Assembly (NCBI GenBank): GCA_013398175.1
Contig: VZRZ01002437.1
Span: forward strand, 556,676-620,675
Direction of reading: 5' to 3'
From: Climacteris rufus
Lineage: Eukaryota > Chordata > Aves > Passeriformes > Climacteridae
Length of the DNA stretch: 64,000 nucleotides
Part shown: positions 25,738 to 35,753 of the stretch, piece by piece
Layout: each line of letters opens with the position of its first letter
Numbering within the stretch: position 1 is the first letter of the stretch
Translations under genes and position numbers: made by a program
Notes under the pieces: generated by a model
Database searches by the model: none
What the model saw: only the letters and a program-made list of their open reading frames with translations
What the model was told of the DNA's origin: nothing

Positions 25738-26439
25738 AAAACTTTTATAGGCAAGAAGGAAATAACTATTATGTAGACATATTAGAGGCTTTTAAAGTAC
25801 TTTGGTAAACTGGAATCTGAAGAAGGTTACTGTGGTCTGAACAACAAATGGTTAATAGGACATTAACTCTCATATCTTTTCTTGTAAAATAGTGTCTATA
25901 AATTTATTCTTTTGCTACATTTTTCTGTACTGACTCACTAAGTCACATGCAGTGCGAGATATAATTTTAGCTTTTTGGGGATGGTGCTTATGTTCAGAGT
26001 GTTTGCAGAATGTGTGTCATGTACTTGAGTGTAATTTAGAAAACAATCATAAAGGGGCAATGCCACTCTGACATATGCATCTTGCAGCAGAATGAGTCTG
26101 AAATTTGGTTTCATAAGCTTTTAATGAAGTAATAGTCAGGAATTTTAATAGATCACACTTTCTCACATATACTAAAAAAACCTTACAGAATGTAGGAATA
26201 GAATTTGACTGTATATGTTCAGCATTTTAACGAACTAAATAAGAAAATCCAGCTTAATCTCCAGACTTGTGAATTTTAATTCAAACCTTTGATTCCGATT
26301 AGACAATTACTTATTTTTTTCACTTACCTGCTCAAATTAAAGTATGCAGAGTTTCAAAGGTGCAGCAAGATTGTATCGTGCTTGCAACACTAATTACAAC
26401 ATAGTTTTTTTCAGTTTCATGAAAACACAAAGATCATCT
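25738..26439. other. unannotated sequence
   Basis: Unique AT-rich sequence with no element or gene recognised. Confidence 0.5.
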
Positions 26440-26670
26440 GTGTCATCATTCTTGCTTGATGCATAATTATGACCCAGTGCTTTTATCTGAATTGTCCAAA
26501 GAAAGGTTGAATTAACTTCCCTGCCACTAAATATAACAGCTGGGATTCTGTTACTTCCCCGCAGAGATCTCCAGGCAATATTTATCAGAAATTTCAAGTG
26601 CGAAATAAACTGTTGTGCTATAGCAGTCAGTCTGAACTGTGTTATGAGTACAGCTGTAATAAGTGGCAAT
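26440..26670. other. candidate conserved non-coding block
   Basis: It contains GATGCATAATTATGACCC around 26458-26475 (homeodomain/POU-type) and GCAGAGATCTCC near 26562, with CpGs near 26561 and 26601. A 91-codon minus frame spans it (26394-26669). It contains RIPAVIFSGREVNS, but it has no recognised domain and no clear splice borders. I favour regulatory over coding, both unproven. Confidence 0.25.
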
Positions 26671-27079
26671 ATACAGTTAAACAGTGTGAATTTGATCCTG
26701 TTACACCTTTTCTATCAATATGACTTGCACATTTCATGTTCTAAAGCACAAACATTTACTTCATAAGTACAATTTTTATGGGAGTATGTAGCACATATTT
26801 TTTTCCTCATCTAGAAACCGACAATGTTTGGGGTTTTTTGAACACAAAAGTTCTTCTCAAAAAGGAATTAATGCTGATAAGGGAAGCATAGATTCTTTGC
26901 TTATAGCTCTCTCACTCTCTGTATATCTCACATAATTTCTGTTTTGAAGTTTTGTCACCTAAAAATTCACCTTAGTCCAGATTTGTTAGTGTGCTTTTGT
27001 ATTCATATCTTAAAGATATCTTGAAGGTTAGCCAGGGAGCCTTGTACACCTTTCTGAGGTTATGAGGTTTGATGCTCCC
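26671..27079. other. unannotated sequence
   Basis: No element or gene recognised. Confidence 0.5.
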
Positions 27080-27320
27080 CTCTTCCAGTTGTGCAGAGAC
27101 ACTTAGAAGCAATAGCAACAAACACAACAGCAATATTAATAGCAGTAGCACTGGTCCTGCTGGAGCAGGGCAGTGGCAGGAGTGAGCTGCAGCTCCATGC
27201 GCCCCGCGCCAGCCCCGCTCTTCTCCAGCGCTCCGAACTGTTTTGTCAACAGCTCCATCTGCAGCCCATGGGCAGCCGGGAGCCGCGCTGCCAGCACAAC
27301 ACAGCTGTCTGGGAAAATTA
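27080..27320. promoter_or_regulatory. isolated CpG-dense, GC-rich patch (possible exon or promoter)
   Basis: Nine CpGs fall within 27200-27286, in a window where CpG is otherwise scarce. On the minus strand TTTTCCCAG at 27309-27317 is a plausible acceptor. It leads into a frame ending at 27136 that includes QMELLTKQFGALEKSGAGAG, with a strong excess of G or C at third codon positions, as in avian exons. I see no good splice donor before its stop codon. On the same strand, a different frame (26972-27337) contains a leucine run that comes from AGC/AAT/AAC-type triplets at 27110-27155. It mimics a signal peptide and should not be trusted. Options are a small CpG island of an unannotated transcript, an exon, or a decayed GC-rich retrocopy. 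Confidence 0.35.
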
Positions 27321-28170
27321 GATTTGAAAGGCAACACCTTAAAACACCTTTTTGCCGTTGAAATTTTGGCACTGTCAGGTTTTATATGATTTCTGAGAGT
27401 ATAGCCGTAGGCTCTGTCAACGGGAACTCACTGGGAAAGAAGCAGGGAGAGAGCAAAAGCAGAAATGAGGTGTCAGTGCTGCTGAGGGCCTTGCAAGCAG
27501 GCATAGTAAACTCTCCAGTCAGCTCTTTAAATATGTACACAGCAAATTAACCTGAATGTTTGATATTAATTTTTTTCCCTATTCCTTTCTGCAAATATGC
27601 TTTTATTTGCAAAGGCCAGTCCTAAGCTTTTGGTACCATGTCCCTTGTGTGACATGACAGTGAGAACAGTGTAACTCACTCTGCCAGCACTGTGATGTCG
27701 GTGGTGTAAGTTGTATGCCCAGCAGTGGCGAAGTCAGCAGGGTTCCTTCAGAGTGTGGGGCAGAAAATAGCACTTATAGCCGGGGTCTGTAGTGTGGCAA
27801 CACTAGAGGGCTGTAGAAGTCTTTTCTAGCCACCTACAGTGACAGGGTTTTTTTGTTTGGATTGGTTTGTTGTTTTGTTTTTTTTTTGTTTTTTTTTTTT
27901 TCCCCTGTGGAGTGGAAGTGGTACTGATAACGGAAGTACTTGGGCAGGGCAGGAGGTATGAATGGACGTGCTAAAAAGGTTTCAAACCGTATTGGTTTTA
28001 AGTGTATTTAAATTATCAGAATGAAAAGGGTTAAGGTTACAAGTGCATGTCTTTATATGTCCTGACTTTTAATAATGGAATAATAGTCATCATTTTGTAG
28101 AATCATTCAGCATAACATTTGTCTCTTCCTTATTTTATTTCATACTTTAATTACTAGCAAGTGAATGTAT
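27321..28170. other. unannotated; includes T-rich tract
   Basis: 27848-27901 is a T-rich low-complexity tract with TTTG units. 27620-27840 is less AT-rich but unassigned. Confidence 0.55.
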
Positions 28171-28336
28171 GTTTGTGTTGTGTGGGGTTTATTTTGGGGG
28201 GGGGGGGGGGTTTTGGGGGTTTTTTGGGTTTTTTTTTTTGGTGGGATGGGGGCNGTTTGTGTTGTGTGGGGTTTATTTTGGGGGGGGGGTGGATTTGGGT
28301 GTTTTTTGGGGGTTTTTTTTTGGTGGGATGGGGGCA
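28171..28336 (+). repeat. G/T-rich tandem duplication (about 83-bp unit) with ambiguous base
   Basis: Two head-to-tail copies (28171-28254 and 28255-28336) share GTTTGTGTTGTGTGGGGTTT, then a long G-run, alternating G and T blocks, and TGGTGGGATGGGGGC. Copy one has a 15-base G-run (28196-28210). Copy two is shorter by two bases. The ambiguous base n at 28254 sits exactly at the end of copy one, where copy two has A. The plus strand has several GGG-or-longer runs and could form G-quadruplexes. The three overlapping frames, rich in G, F and W or in P and K, are artefacts. Confidence 0.93.
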
Positions 28337-29054
28337 GAGAGTTAGCTTCACTTTCATGAATGAAGCTGTTTCTAATTCTCCTGAGTCTATGGATGATGTT
28401 AAAAGGCTATATGTTGTCTTCAGAACACCTTCAGATATCTTTTTTGACCTATTGGTGCTCTTGACAAATTAAAACGCCATTCACGATGGACAGGAACATT
28501 AGTCAGTAGGCAGCAGTCATTCCCTGGCCACAGAACACAGTACAGAAAGCCTTCCCTTCCCCTTTTCAGTTCTCATGACAACAATTGCACCTACATGTCT
28601 GTACAGATGAATAGGACTTTGGTATGTTTTAAAGATTAACAAATTTAGATCACTTCAGATAGATGTGGAAGTGAATTCTGCAGTGAAAGAGCACTCATAT
28701 ACCTTGTCATTATTTTCCTATCTTTCACTCAAAGGTGCTTCAGTGCTGTCAGTAATCTTAACTCATGGGGAGTGACTCAGTCTCTCAAAAAGGCAAGCTT
28801 CAAGTCATTTTGGGCTTTATAGGTCAAAAACTGCACTTCAAACTCCACTTGAAAAACAACAGGCAGCCAGAGCAGATTTGGAGAGCAGATGTCAAATGCT
28901 CATAAAGGGATACAAAACATATCAAGCAGAATAGCACCTTCCTATAACAGATTGTTTCCAGGTTGATTTAATGTGAGACCCAATGGAGGGTTCATATCAG
29001 TTATCAGATAACTGTTTGCTGAAGACGTGTTTGCAAATGCTACATTGATAGTGT
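28337..29054. other. unannotated sequence
   Basis: No recognisable gene or repeat. Confidence 0.5.
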
Positions 29055-29116
29055 ATTATAACACAGAAATATAATTATGCGTTAAGAGTATATCCTCATA
29101 ATTTTCTGTGTTACAA
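29055..29116. repeat. imperfect inverted repeat / hairpin
   Basis: TAACACAGAAATATAATTATG (split here as TAACACAGAAA-TATA-ATTATG) pairs with CATAATTTTCTGTGTTA across a 17-nt loop, leaving a four-base bulge. Pairing extends about three more bases after one mismatch. It could be a small hairpin RNA, a decayed MITE or chance. Confidence 0.7.
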
Positions 29117-29574
29117 TGTCATGTAAAATTGCACTCAGAAGGGTGCAACACTCTTCAGTATACTTGTTTCACCTAGAAAAAAGCCACCCCTGTTCAAAAC
29201 TCCACTCACTTGACACTATTATTGCCATTGTTTCTTTGGGAAAGGGTCAAGAATTATAATATACTTCCTTGGTGATCCCAAATAAGATGAGAGGAATTCA
29301 GAAACAAGAAATAGTTCCTACATATCCTACTGATCTTAGTCTTCTGCAAGTCTTTGCAGAGTTGTAAGTTTATGTGTATTGTAAGTAGAACAATTTTTTT
29401 CTGGAAACAATTTCCTTACTTTCGAAGGCAGTGAACTTAAAAATAATGTATCTATTTCAAACATTACATTTTAAGATCATTTAATAACATGCTGTATGAA
29501 CAATACTAATTAGTATTATTCAGATTCTGCTGTAGAGATCAACTGTTCCTTTTAAATGCAAATATTTTCCCCCT
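29117..29574. other. unannotated sequence
   Basis: No recognisable element. Confidence 0.5.
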
Positions 29575-29890
29575 TTTTATCACTTTATTGTTGCAGTAGA
29601 TTTCATGTAATCTATCTGTTGCATTTTTGGAAGTGGCAACGGTTTGTTTGATTTCCTTAGATGGCTCAGGATGTACAAACCATGCAATTTTCGCAACACC
29701 TATCTTTCATGGCAACCTAGTATGTTTTATAAACTCAATTAATCCGTGCCTGTATTTTTTGCGAGGCCATTTTACATCATAATGAAACTCAGATATCTCT
29801 CAGTTGGAGAGTGGCGGCTCTTACCAATGTGTATTGACATTATGTGACAATTCAACATAGGTGGTAAAGAATGCAGCATCCAGTCTGCTA
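29575..29890. other. candidate conserved non-coding block
   Basis: Five CpGs are retained (near 29640, 29692, 29745, 29762 and 29815) in otherwise CpG-poor DNA. Motifs include CAATTAAT at 29737-29744, TTGCGAGGCC near 29760, CATCATAATGAAA, and GTGTATTGACATTATG near 29829. There is no open frame of note and no repeat signature. Of all the blocks here, this looks most like a deeply conserved enhancer. That is inference. Confidence 0.3.
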
Positions 29891-31194
29891 CATCTCTGAT
29901 ATATCTTACTATGGTCAGTTTGTTAACAATGTTGTTTTGGTTTTTTTCACTGGTAGATTATAATCACATGGATTATTTTCAAACTAGCATAGAATAGCAA
30001 AGCTTTTGCTACAGTTTTCAAATGTCAAAATAGAGCGCTAGTAAGGTTTGTTGTCAGCTATTCCTACCATGTGTTCATTACAAGAGAGGAAAATTATAAG
30101 CACTCATTCTGGGTAAAGGAGGGAAAGAAATTTTACAAAGCTGGAAATATAAATCAGAGTTAGCTCTATCCAAGCAATTATTTGTGTTTTCTTCCTGTTA
30201 GGAATAGACTGTCAAAGTGAACAGGTAAAATGGGATGCTCTTTTACTAAACTGTCAAGAAAAGGACAAGTTTAAAATGTGTAACAGATTCCTGCTATGAC
30301 TTCACTTACATGGAAATTTTGGGACAGTATAGTTCAGGTTTGCAAATTATTGCATATTTTATTTTGATTTAATGGTGCATACAGTACCTGGAATGTTTAT
30401 AGGGAATTTGGAAATCCACTAATCTGATTAAGAAGCTTCAGGTCTTATTTAACTGTATTTTTTCTTGGCATAAACAGGGCTTAATATCATTCTGGATGAT
30501 CTTGTTGAGCTCTTTGTAACATTACTGTGTAACTAATGTAATGACTTACTGAAGATAAAAAGAAATTTTCTGATATTAGTTATTTAATTTCTTTTATTGA
30601 TTTATCTGTCCTTGGTAACACTTTTCGCAGCATCAAGTGTAAATAGCATGACTAAACATCTTAATATTTAAATATACAAATAAAGTGCAAGCTAAACTAT
30701 CCAACTTGAAGAGAATTAATCAAGAAGGCATTTGTGCTATATGAGGGAAGTTGGTTCATGTTTCTCTGCTACTTTGTGTGCTGAAGAATTAAATCATAAT
30801 GTTTATTGTATTGGTAAGGATTTGGTTTTCTGGTGCCACACAATTTGAAAAGGGGTTGGTAATAAACACATAAACAGCTAATTTTGATCAAACTTGTTAA
30901 ACTAATGTGAATTCCACTGTGAGCACTGTAATCTGAGAAAGTTGGACCATATTTACAGATGGAAAATTACTGCTTCAGGAAAGCAGTCACTTTCACAAAG
31001 TGAAAAAACTTTGCAGAGAGTAATATTGGATAAACAATGGAATGTGAGCTCACAAAATTTAAGGGTTTTTAGAGATGTGGCTATGCAAATATTGGGTAAG
31101 ACTTAGCAGATTACATTGTCCTAGTTCTTGGCATTAGTATGACTATTTCATGAATACTGTGTCCTATTCTGGTGCCATCAGTTAGGAAAACAAA
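29891..31194. other. unannotated sequence
   Basis: AT-rich sequence with no element recognised. Confidence 0.5.
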
Positions 31195-31530
31195 ACAGAA
31201 AATGTCAAAGGAGCACAAAGAAATTATTGAAAGGACTGGAACACGTGCATTGCAATGAAAAGCTGAGCTTAGTCTAAAGAAAGACAAGAAAAGTGGACTT
31301 AGATATTTGATTAGAAGCTATAAATACCTATGTGGAGAACAAAAAATTGTTAAAGCTGGTCTATTAAATTTGTAGGCAGGAAAATGTTAACGTGTCATGG
31401 CTAAAAGCAGAATATAGACCAAATCAAACTAAAAATAAAATGGATATTTTAACTAATCCTGGAAACTACTTTCTGATGCAATTGATAGATTTTCTGTCAC
31501 TGGAAATAAAAATGTGACCTTTATTCATTT
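31195..31530 (+). mobile_element. ancient CR1/L3-type LINE 3' fragment
   Basis: Heavily diverged but in the right order for old amniote CR1-like elements. ATTGAAAGGACTGGAACA is followed by TCTAAAGAAAGA, TTAGATATTTGATTAG, CTATAAATACCTATGTGGAG, GGTCTATTAAATTTGTAGGC and CATGGCTAAAAGCAGAA, then AAATAAAATGGATATTTT and TTGATAGATTTTCTGTCACT. This is the region upstream of the CR1 3' end that normally encodes the C-terminal tail and 3' UTR. The divergence is far greater than in the three young CR1 copies, so the insertion predates the bird radiation. Edges are approximate. Confidence 0.7.
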
Positions 31531-32829
31531 TCTTCCTTTAAAGATATAGTCTATATCAAGCAAAAATATTGAATTTGAAGCAGAAATAATTGAAGTGTAA
31601 TATCTATAATATACAGGAAGTCAAATAACCACAATATTTCCTGTCTTTAGAAGTGCATTAACCTAAAATAGAAAGCATGCACACTTTCCATTTCTTTTCA
31701 TTTCCTTCTATATCCTAACTGTTAAACTATGTGCCAATTTGTTGTCTACTGAAAATACTGTGTGTAGAGAGCTTCCATTTATGTCAATAAGATTAGGGGA
31801 TCTTAAGGTCATACACTTAATCTAAAATATAATTTATTTGGATATTGGCTACCTTCCAGATGATACCATAACAAATTCTACTTACCTGAAAGCATACAGA
31901 TTTTTTTTTCTTCCACTCAAGAATGTATAGCATTGCACAGTTGACCAAGTGTATTATGGGAGAAGTTTGTCTTTCTATAGAGGATTAAGTACTACCCTTC
32001 CCCAGAGGCAAAATGCCAGATTGATTTGATGGACCAGTTTACCATAGCAAATTGCATATTCCAGAAGCACTTTTGACCAAGAGTTACTGTCTGTAGTGTG
32101 CCATCTGTTAAAAGTCTGATATCTCTAAATTTAGATGATCGGCGCAGTCAATTTGGATAGTAAATTATTCATTTAAACAGGACACTTCACCACATGAAAG
32201 TCTGTTTCTGCTTCTTCTGAAATTTTAGTAAAGTAGGATAGACTGGTGGATAAACGCAAATTTATTTTTCAGTACTTGGAACCTATACAATTACTTACAT
32301 CCACAGAAATCCATGGATCAGTAGAATTACACTTGTAATGGGAATACACTAATTTGATGCTCAGCACTGCAAGTTGTGAAGAATGAACTCAGGCACTGCA
32401 AACTAATAGTACTGTGATTACATTACTTTGGGTAGGCAGTTTATAGGATGTAACATCACACCATGTATGTCTTTAAAATGTTCAATCCTAAGAACGGGAG
32501 AAAGGAACACATAATGTGCAACTGTGGATTTTTTTACTTCTTCTTTCCTATTACCTCTTTCTCCTTGTATTCAGTGGGGTATTGTGTTAACTCCTTTGAG
32601 AACAATGACTAGCGACAAGCCTGACTTGCTGCTTGAGCCATGTAAATTGACAGTGTGTCTGGAATAACCTGGTACTAGGCCAGTAGTTTGTGACTGCCCA
32701 TTAGGCTAAAAAATAAAAATTACAAGTGTCTCATAGGCTTGCTATCAAAACTGACATTTTCTTGATTGTGGGATTTACAGGCAGCCCACTCCTAACCCCA
32801 AATTTAAATGATGACTGCAGACTGAGCTA
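31531..32829. other. unannotated sequence
   Basis: No element recognised. There is a small CpG pair near 32139-32143. Confidence 0.5.
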
Positions 32830-33090
32830 CCAAGTTAGTAGCGATTGGAAATGGTCACCAAGATTTAAACTGAAAGAGAGTAGGCTTAGATTAGATATTA
32901 GGAAGAAATTATTTACTGAGAAGATCATGAGGCGCTGGAACAGGCTGCCCAGAGAAGTTATGAATGCCTCATTCCTGGAGCTCTGAGCAACCTGGTCTAG
33001 TGAAAGAAGGTGTTCCTGCCCATGGCAGGGGGGTTGCAACTAAGTAGTCTTTAAGCTTCCTCCTGACCCAAACAATGCTCTGATTCTCAC
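32830..33090 (+). mobile_element. CR1 LINE 3' fragment
   Basis: GCTACCAAG and AGCGATTGGAAATGGTCACC are followed by AGAGAGTAGGCTTAGATTAG, GATATTAGGAAGAAATTATT, GCGCTGGAACAGGCTGCCCA, GAGCAACCTGGTCTAGTG and CATGGCAGGGGGGTTGCAAC. Relative to canonical CR1 a short part is missing between the GAATGCCTCATTCCTGGA block and GAGCAACCTGG. The translated plus frame at 32726-32986 shows the usual CR1 C-terminal-like string (RRWNRLPREVMNAS), but it is a non-functional fragment. Confidence 0.95.
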
Positions 33091-34424
33091 AGGTATTTTG
33101 AGTTTGCTTGTAACACTTTTTCTATCATTTGATATTTAAGTAGCCTTTACACCGAAAAATAAGAGAATAACAGAAATATGCTGGGTGGGTCTTTTGTTTC
33201 TTTTGTGCTTCCTCTTTGACAGCCTTTGAGACAGGATGGACTGTACCCTCTCATGTTCTGTACTTCTGTCTCAGCATTTCAGGTTTTGCCTTTTTCAGCT
33301 CTCTGAAACAGGCTTTGCTGGCACTGCAGACCCACACATGCTGCCTATCAGCAGCTTCAAAGCCTTTGTAAGCCTCATATCTAAGTAATGATGGCATTGC
33401 TAAGTAACTTTGAAAGGTAGAAGTGAAACACATGTAGTACATTAGGAAATTTCAGTGCTGTTTCAGATATAATTCATGCTGGAGAATTAAGGAAGTAGCT
33501 CAGAGCTGACACTTTTTCAGGCTCATCCACAGGAGCCAGTGGATGGTCTGTTACTCAGGCATTTGAAGGCAGGACAGGCAGTACTTTCAGTCAGTGTGAT
33601 GGATGATTATCACATAGTATATAGGAGTCACAGGTTTGAGTTCAACAGAGTCTTGCATTATAATTTGTTAATTTTGTAATTCATGTTGTTAATGACAATG
33701 TTACCTGTATAGTAGAATAATACAGTGTTGGTATGGTGTGCTGTCACTGATCTCTCTTTGTTGCTGGGCATAGATGTTTTTGAGAGAATTTTCAAATCAG
33801 GAACATTGATAGTCTTAAACTAAAAATGTGGCTCTAGTGAGAGTTTTTGTTTGAAGCGGTGTGGTGAACACACTGAAATATCTGTTGTTGGTGTGGATGT
33901 ATGTGTCACTGAGAGTGCAAATTTTTCAAAGGTATTAAATAAAAATTTAAATATAATGTATATAGAACTCAATCATGAAAGCAGAAGTCAGAATTCTGTA
34001 ATGTTTAATTTATGTGTGTACTTTTCTGTTTTCTTTCCTTCCAGATTAACAATGAAAAATATTTGTCCAATAAGAAGTTTCCTTATTTAGAATATAAATG
34101 AAAATAACTGTAATGTGTGGCTTGTTGGAAGGGGGGGAGTTATTGGCATTTTTAAAAAAGTAACTACAGACTGCATGTACATAATTATGAAACACTAATT
34201 ACGTAAAGGTCACAGAAAGAGTTTTCAAATTTTTTAATATCCCATGGTTTCCTTTTTATAAAACTTAGTAATTAAATTCCCTATCAACCATTTTCATGTG
34301 GTGTCATTTCACTGCATTATTCTAAATAGAAATATGTTGAATTTATGCTGGTATAGGACTTTTTATTCTGCTATTTCCTATTTTTGCTGATTGACACATG
34401 TCTGGAAGACACCTTAAGAAACAA
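33091..34424. other. unannotated sequence
   Basis: No element recognised. Confidence 0.5.
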
Positions 34425-34600
34425 TATAATTAGTCTATTTGCATTGCCTGGAATTAGGTGACCTTTGGTTTTGGCAGTAATTAGACTGTCCCTGCTGTAT
34501 GCTGCTACTTGCTGGTAGTCACTAACCAGGCAGAAAGGGAATCCAAGCAGCTCATTTAGTGAGCTACAAAAGCTTTTCAAATGTCATTAAAATGAGCAGG
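34425..34600. other. candidate regulatory block with octamer and TAATTA sites
   Basis: TAATTA (34427-34432), the exact POU octamer ATTTGCAT (34437-34444) and a second TAATTA (34478-34483) occur within 60 bp, with GGTGACCTTTGG (nuclear-receptor-like half site) between. Composition is balanced compared with the flanks. A minus frame of 69 codons overlaps but has no recognised domain. Confidence 0.28.
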
Positions 34601-35731
34601 AAATTATAATTAATAATACAGTCTCATTTTATGGATGTGTCCCACAGATAAAACATGGCTAGCAGCAGTTATTTATTTAGCCAAAAATCCCCTTAAAAAT
34701 AAAGGAGTATTCTCGAGTGCTGCAGCACCTGAAAGCATGTGCATGTTCTGAGTGTTTTCTTCTCAGGATGTGTGTATGTAGGTGTATACATTGACCCTTG
34801 TTTTTACCAAAGTTGTTTGTAACTGGTTCTCCAAGGCTACTGAAAAGTGTACATAGCTGCATATTTTAGTTGTATAGTCCAAAGATCTTATATAATGCTT
34901 CAATGTAATTTTTTTTTGTTTTTCATAAAATATATTAAAAGGCAATGTGGTAAATTTTCAAGTAATATCTTTTACACTCTTCACAGAGACCAGAAAAATC
35001 TCTAAAAACTGAATTCCCAGGTACTTGCATGCTTGATCATATATGGATGATATCTTCCTGTATGAATCCAGCCCTGCAATAAGATAAATCTGGGTTGCCA
35101 TTACAACAAATTGAAGGTTCATGCTTTCATTTCTAGCAGTTAATTGAGGCACCCAAGTTGATAGACTGGATTAAATAGACTCCTAGATTAGGTCTCACTT
35201 CTGTGCTTCAAGTTGTGTGGTAGAATGAATCAAAATTGTAAGATACCCATAGTAAATGGCTCACAAGAACTGAATTTTACACAAAATATCAGGACTGTGT
35301 TGAAGATTTACCAGTAAGCAATGACTGCATCACATCACCCAGTTAAGATGATTGATCTATGCATTTTTGTGATTGGCTTGTAGCACCGTAGCACTAGAAG
35401 ACAAATGAGGCATATTCACAGGCCAGTATTAAAACCCAGAAATTACCACAGTCAAGTCACTTCTATGAGATGCTCTTATTTTGTTGATTGTAATGGCTGT
35501 GAGTTAAAAGTCCTTTCCATTCAGGATGCTGAATGTGGGGAGGAAACAGTTATAAATGGAAGATTGGAGCAAGAGTTGTTTTTAGAATTGTTTTATGCTC
35601 AAGATGACCTTGCAGCTGGGAGATGCTAAGAATATTTAGTCTGGGAAATTTCATGTTGTTTTCTGTCTGTCCTGAGAAGTGGAATTTCCGTAGAAGATAA
35701 CAGAATGCTGTAAAAGACCTAAAAAGCATTC
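34601..35731. other. unannotated; holds one exon-like segment
   Basis: A pyrimidine-rich CCTTTCCATTCAG (35512-35524) precedes a 34-codon open frame ending at 35629; see findings. Nothing else is recognised. Confidence 0.45.
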
Positions 35732-35753
35732 TTCACAGGCCTAGGCCTGTGAA
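35732..35753. repeat. perfect 22-bp palindrome without spacer
   Basis: TTCACAGGCCT (35732-35742) is immediately followed by its exact reverse complement AGGCCTGTGAA (35743-35753). It is unusually GC-rich for the region and sits at the left edge of a less AT-rich 200-bp stretch (to about 35945) that I cannot classify. Confidence 0.95.

Noticed and set aside
26972..27337. 121-codon minus frame with a signal-peptide-like leucine run
   Set aside because: The leucine run is the translation of AGC/AAT/AAC-type triplets at 27110-27155 (a low-complexity tract), and another frame on the same strand has the better third-position GC bias.
28154..28472. Glycine/phenylalanine/tryptophan-rich and proline-rich frames
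   Set aside because: Translations of the G/T-rich tandem duplication, one of them through the ambiguous base.
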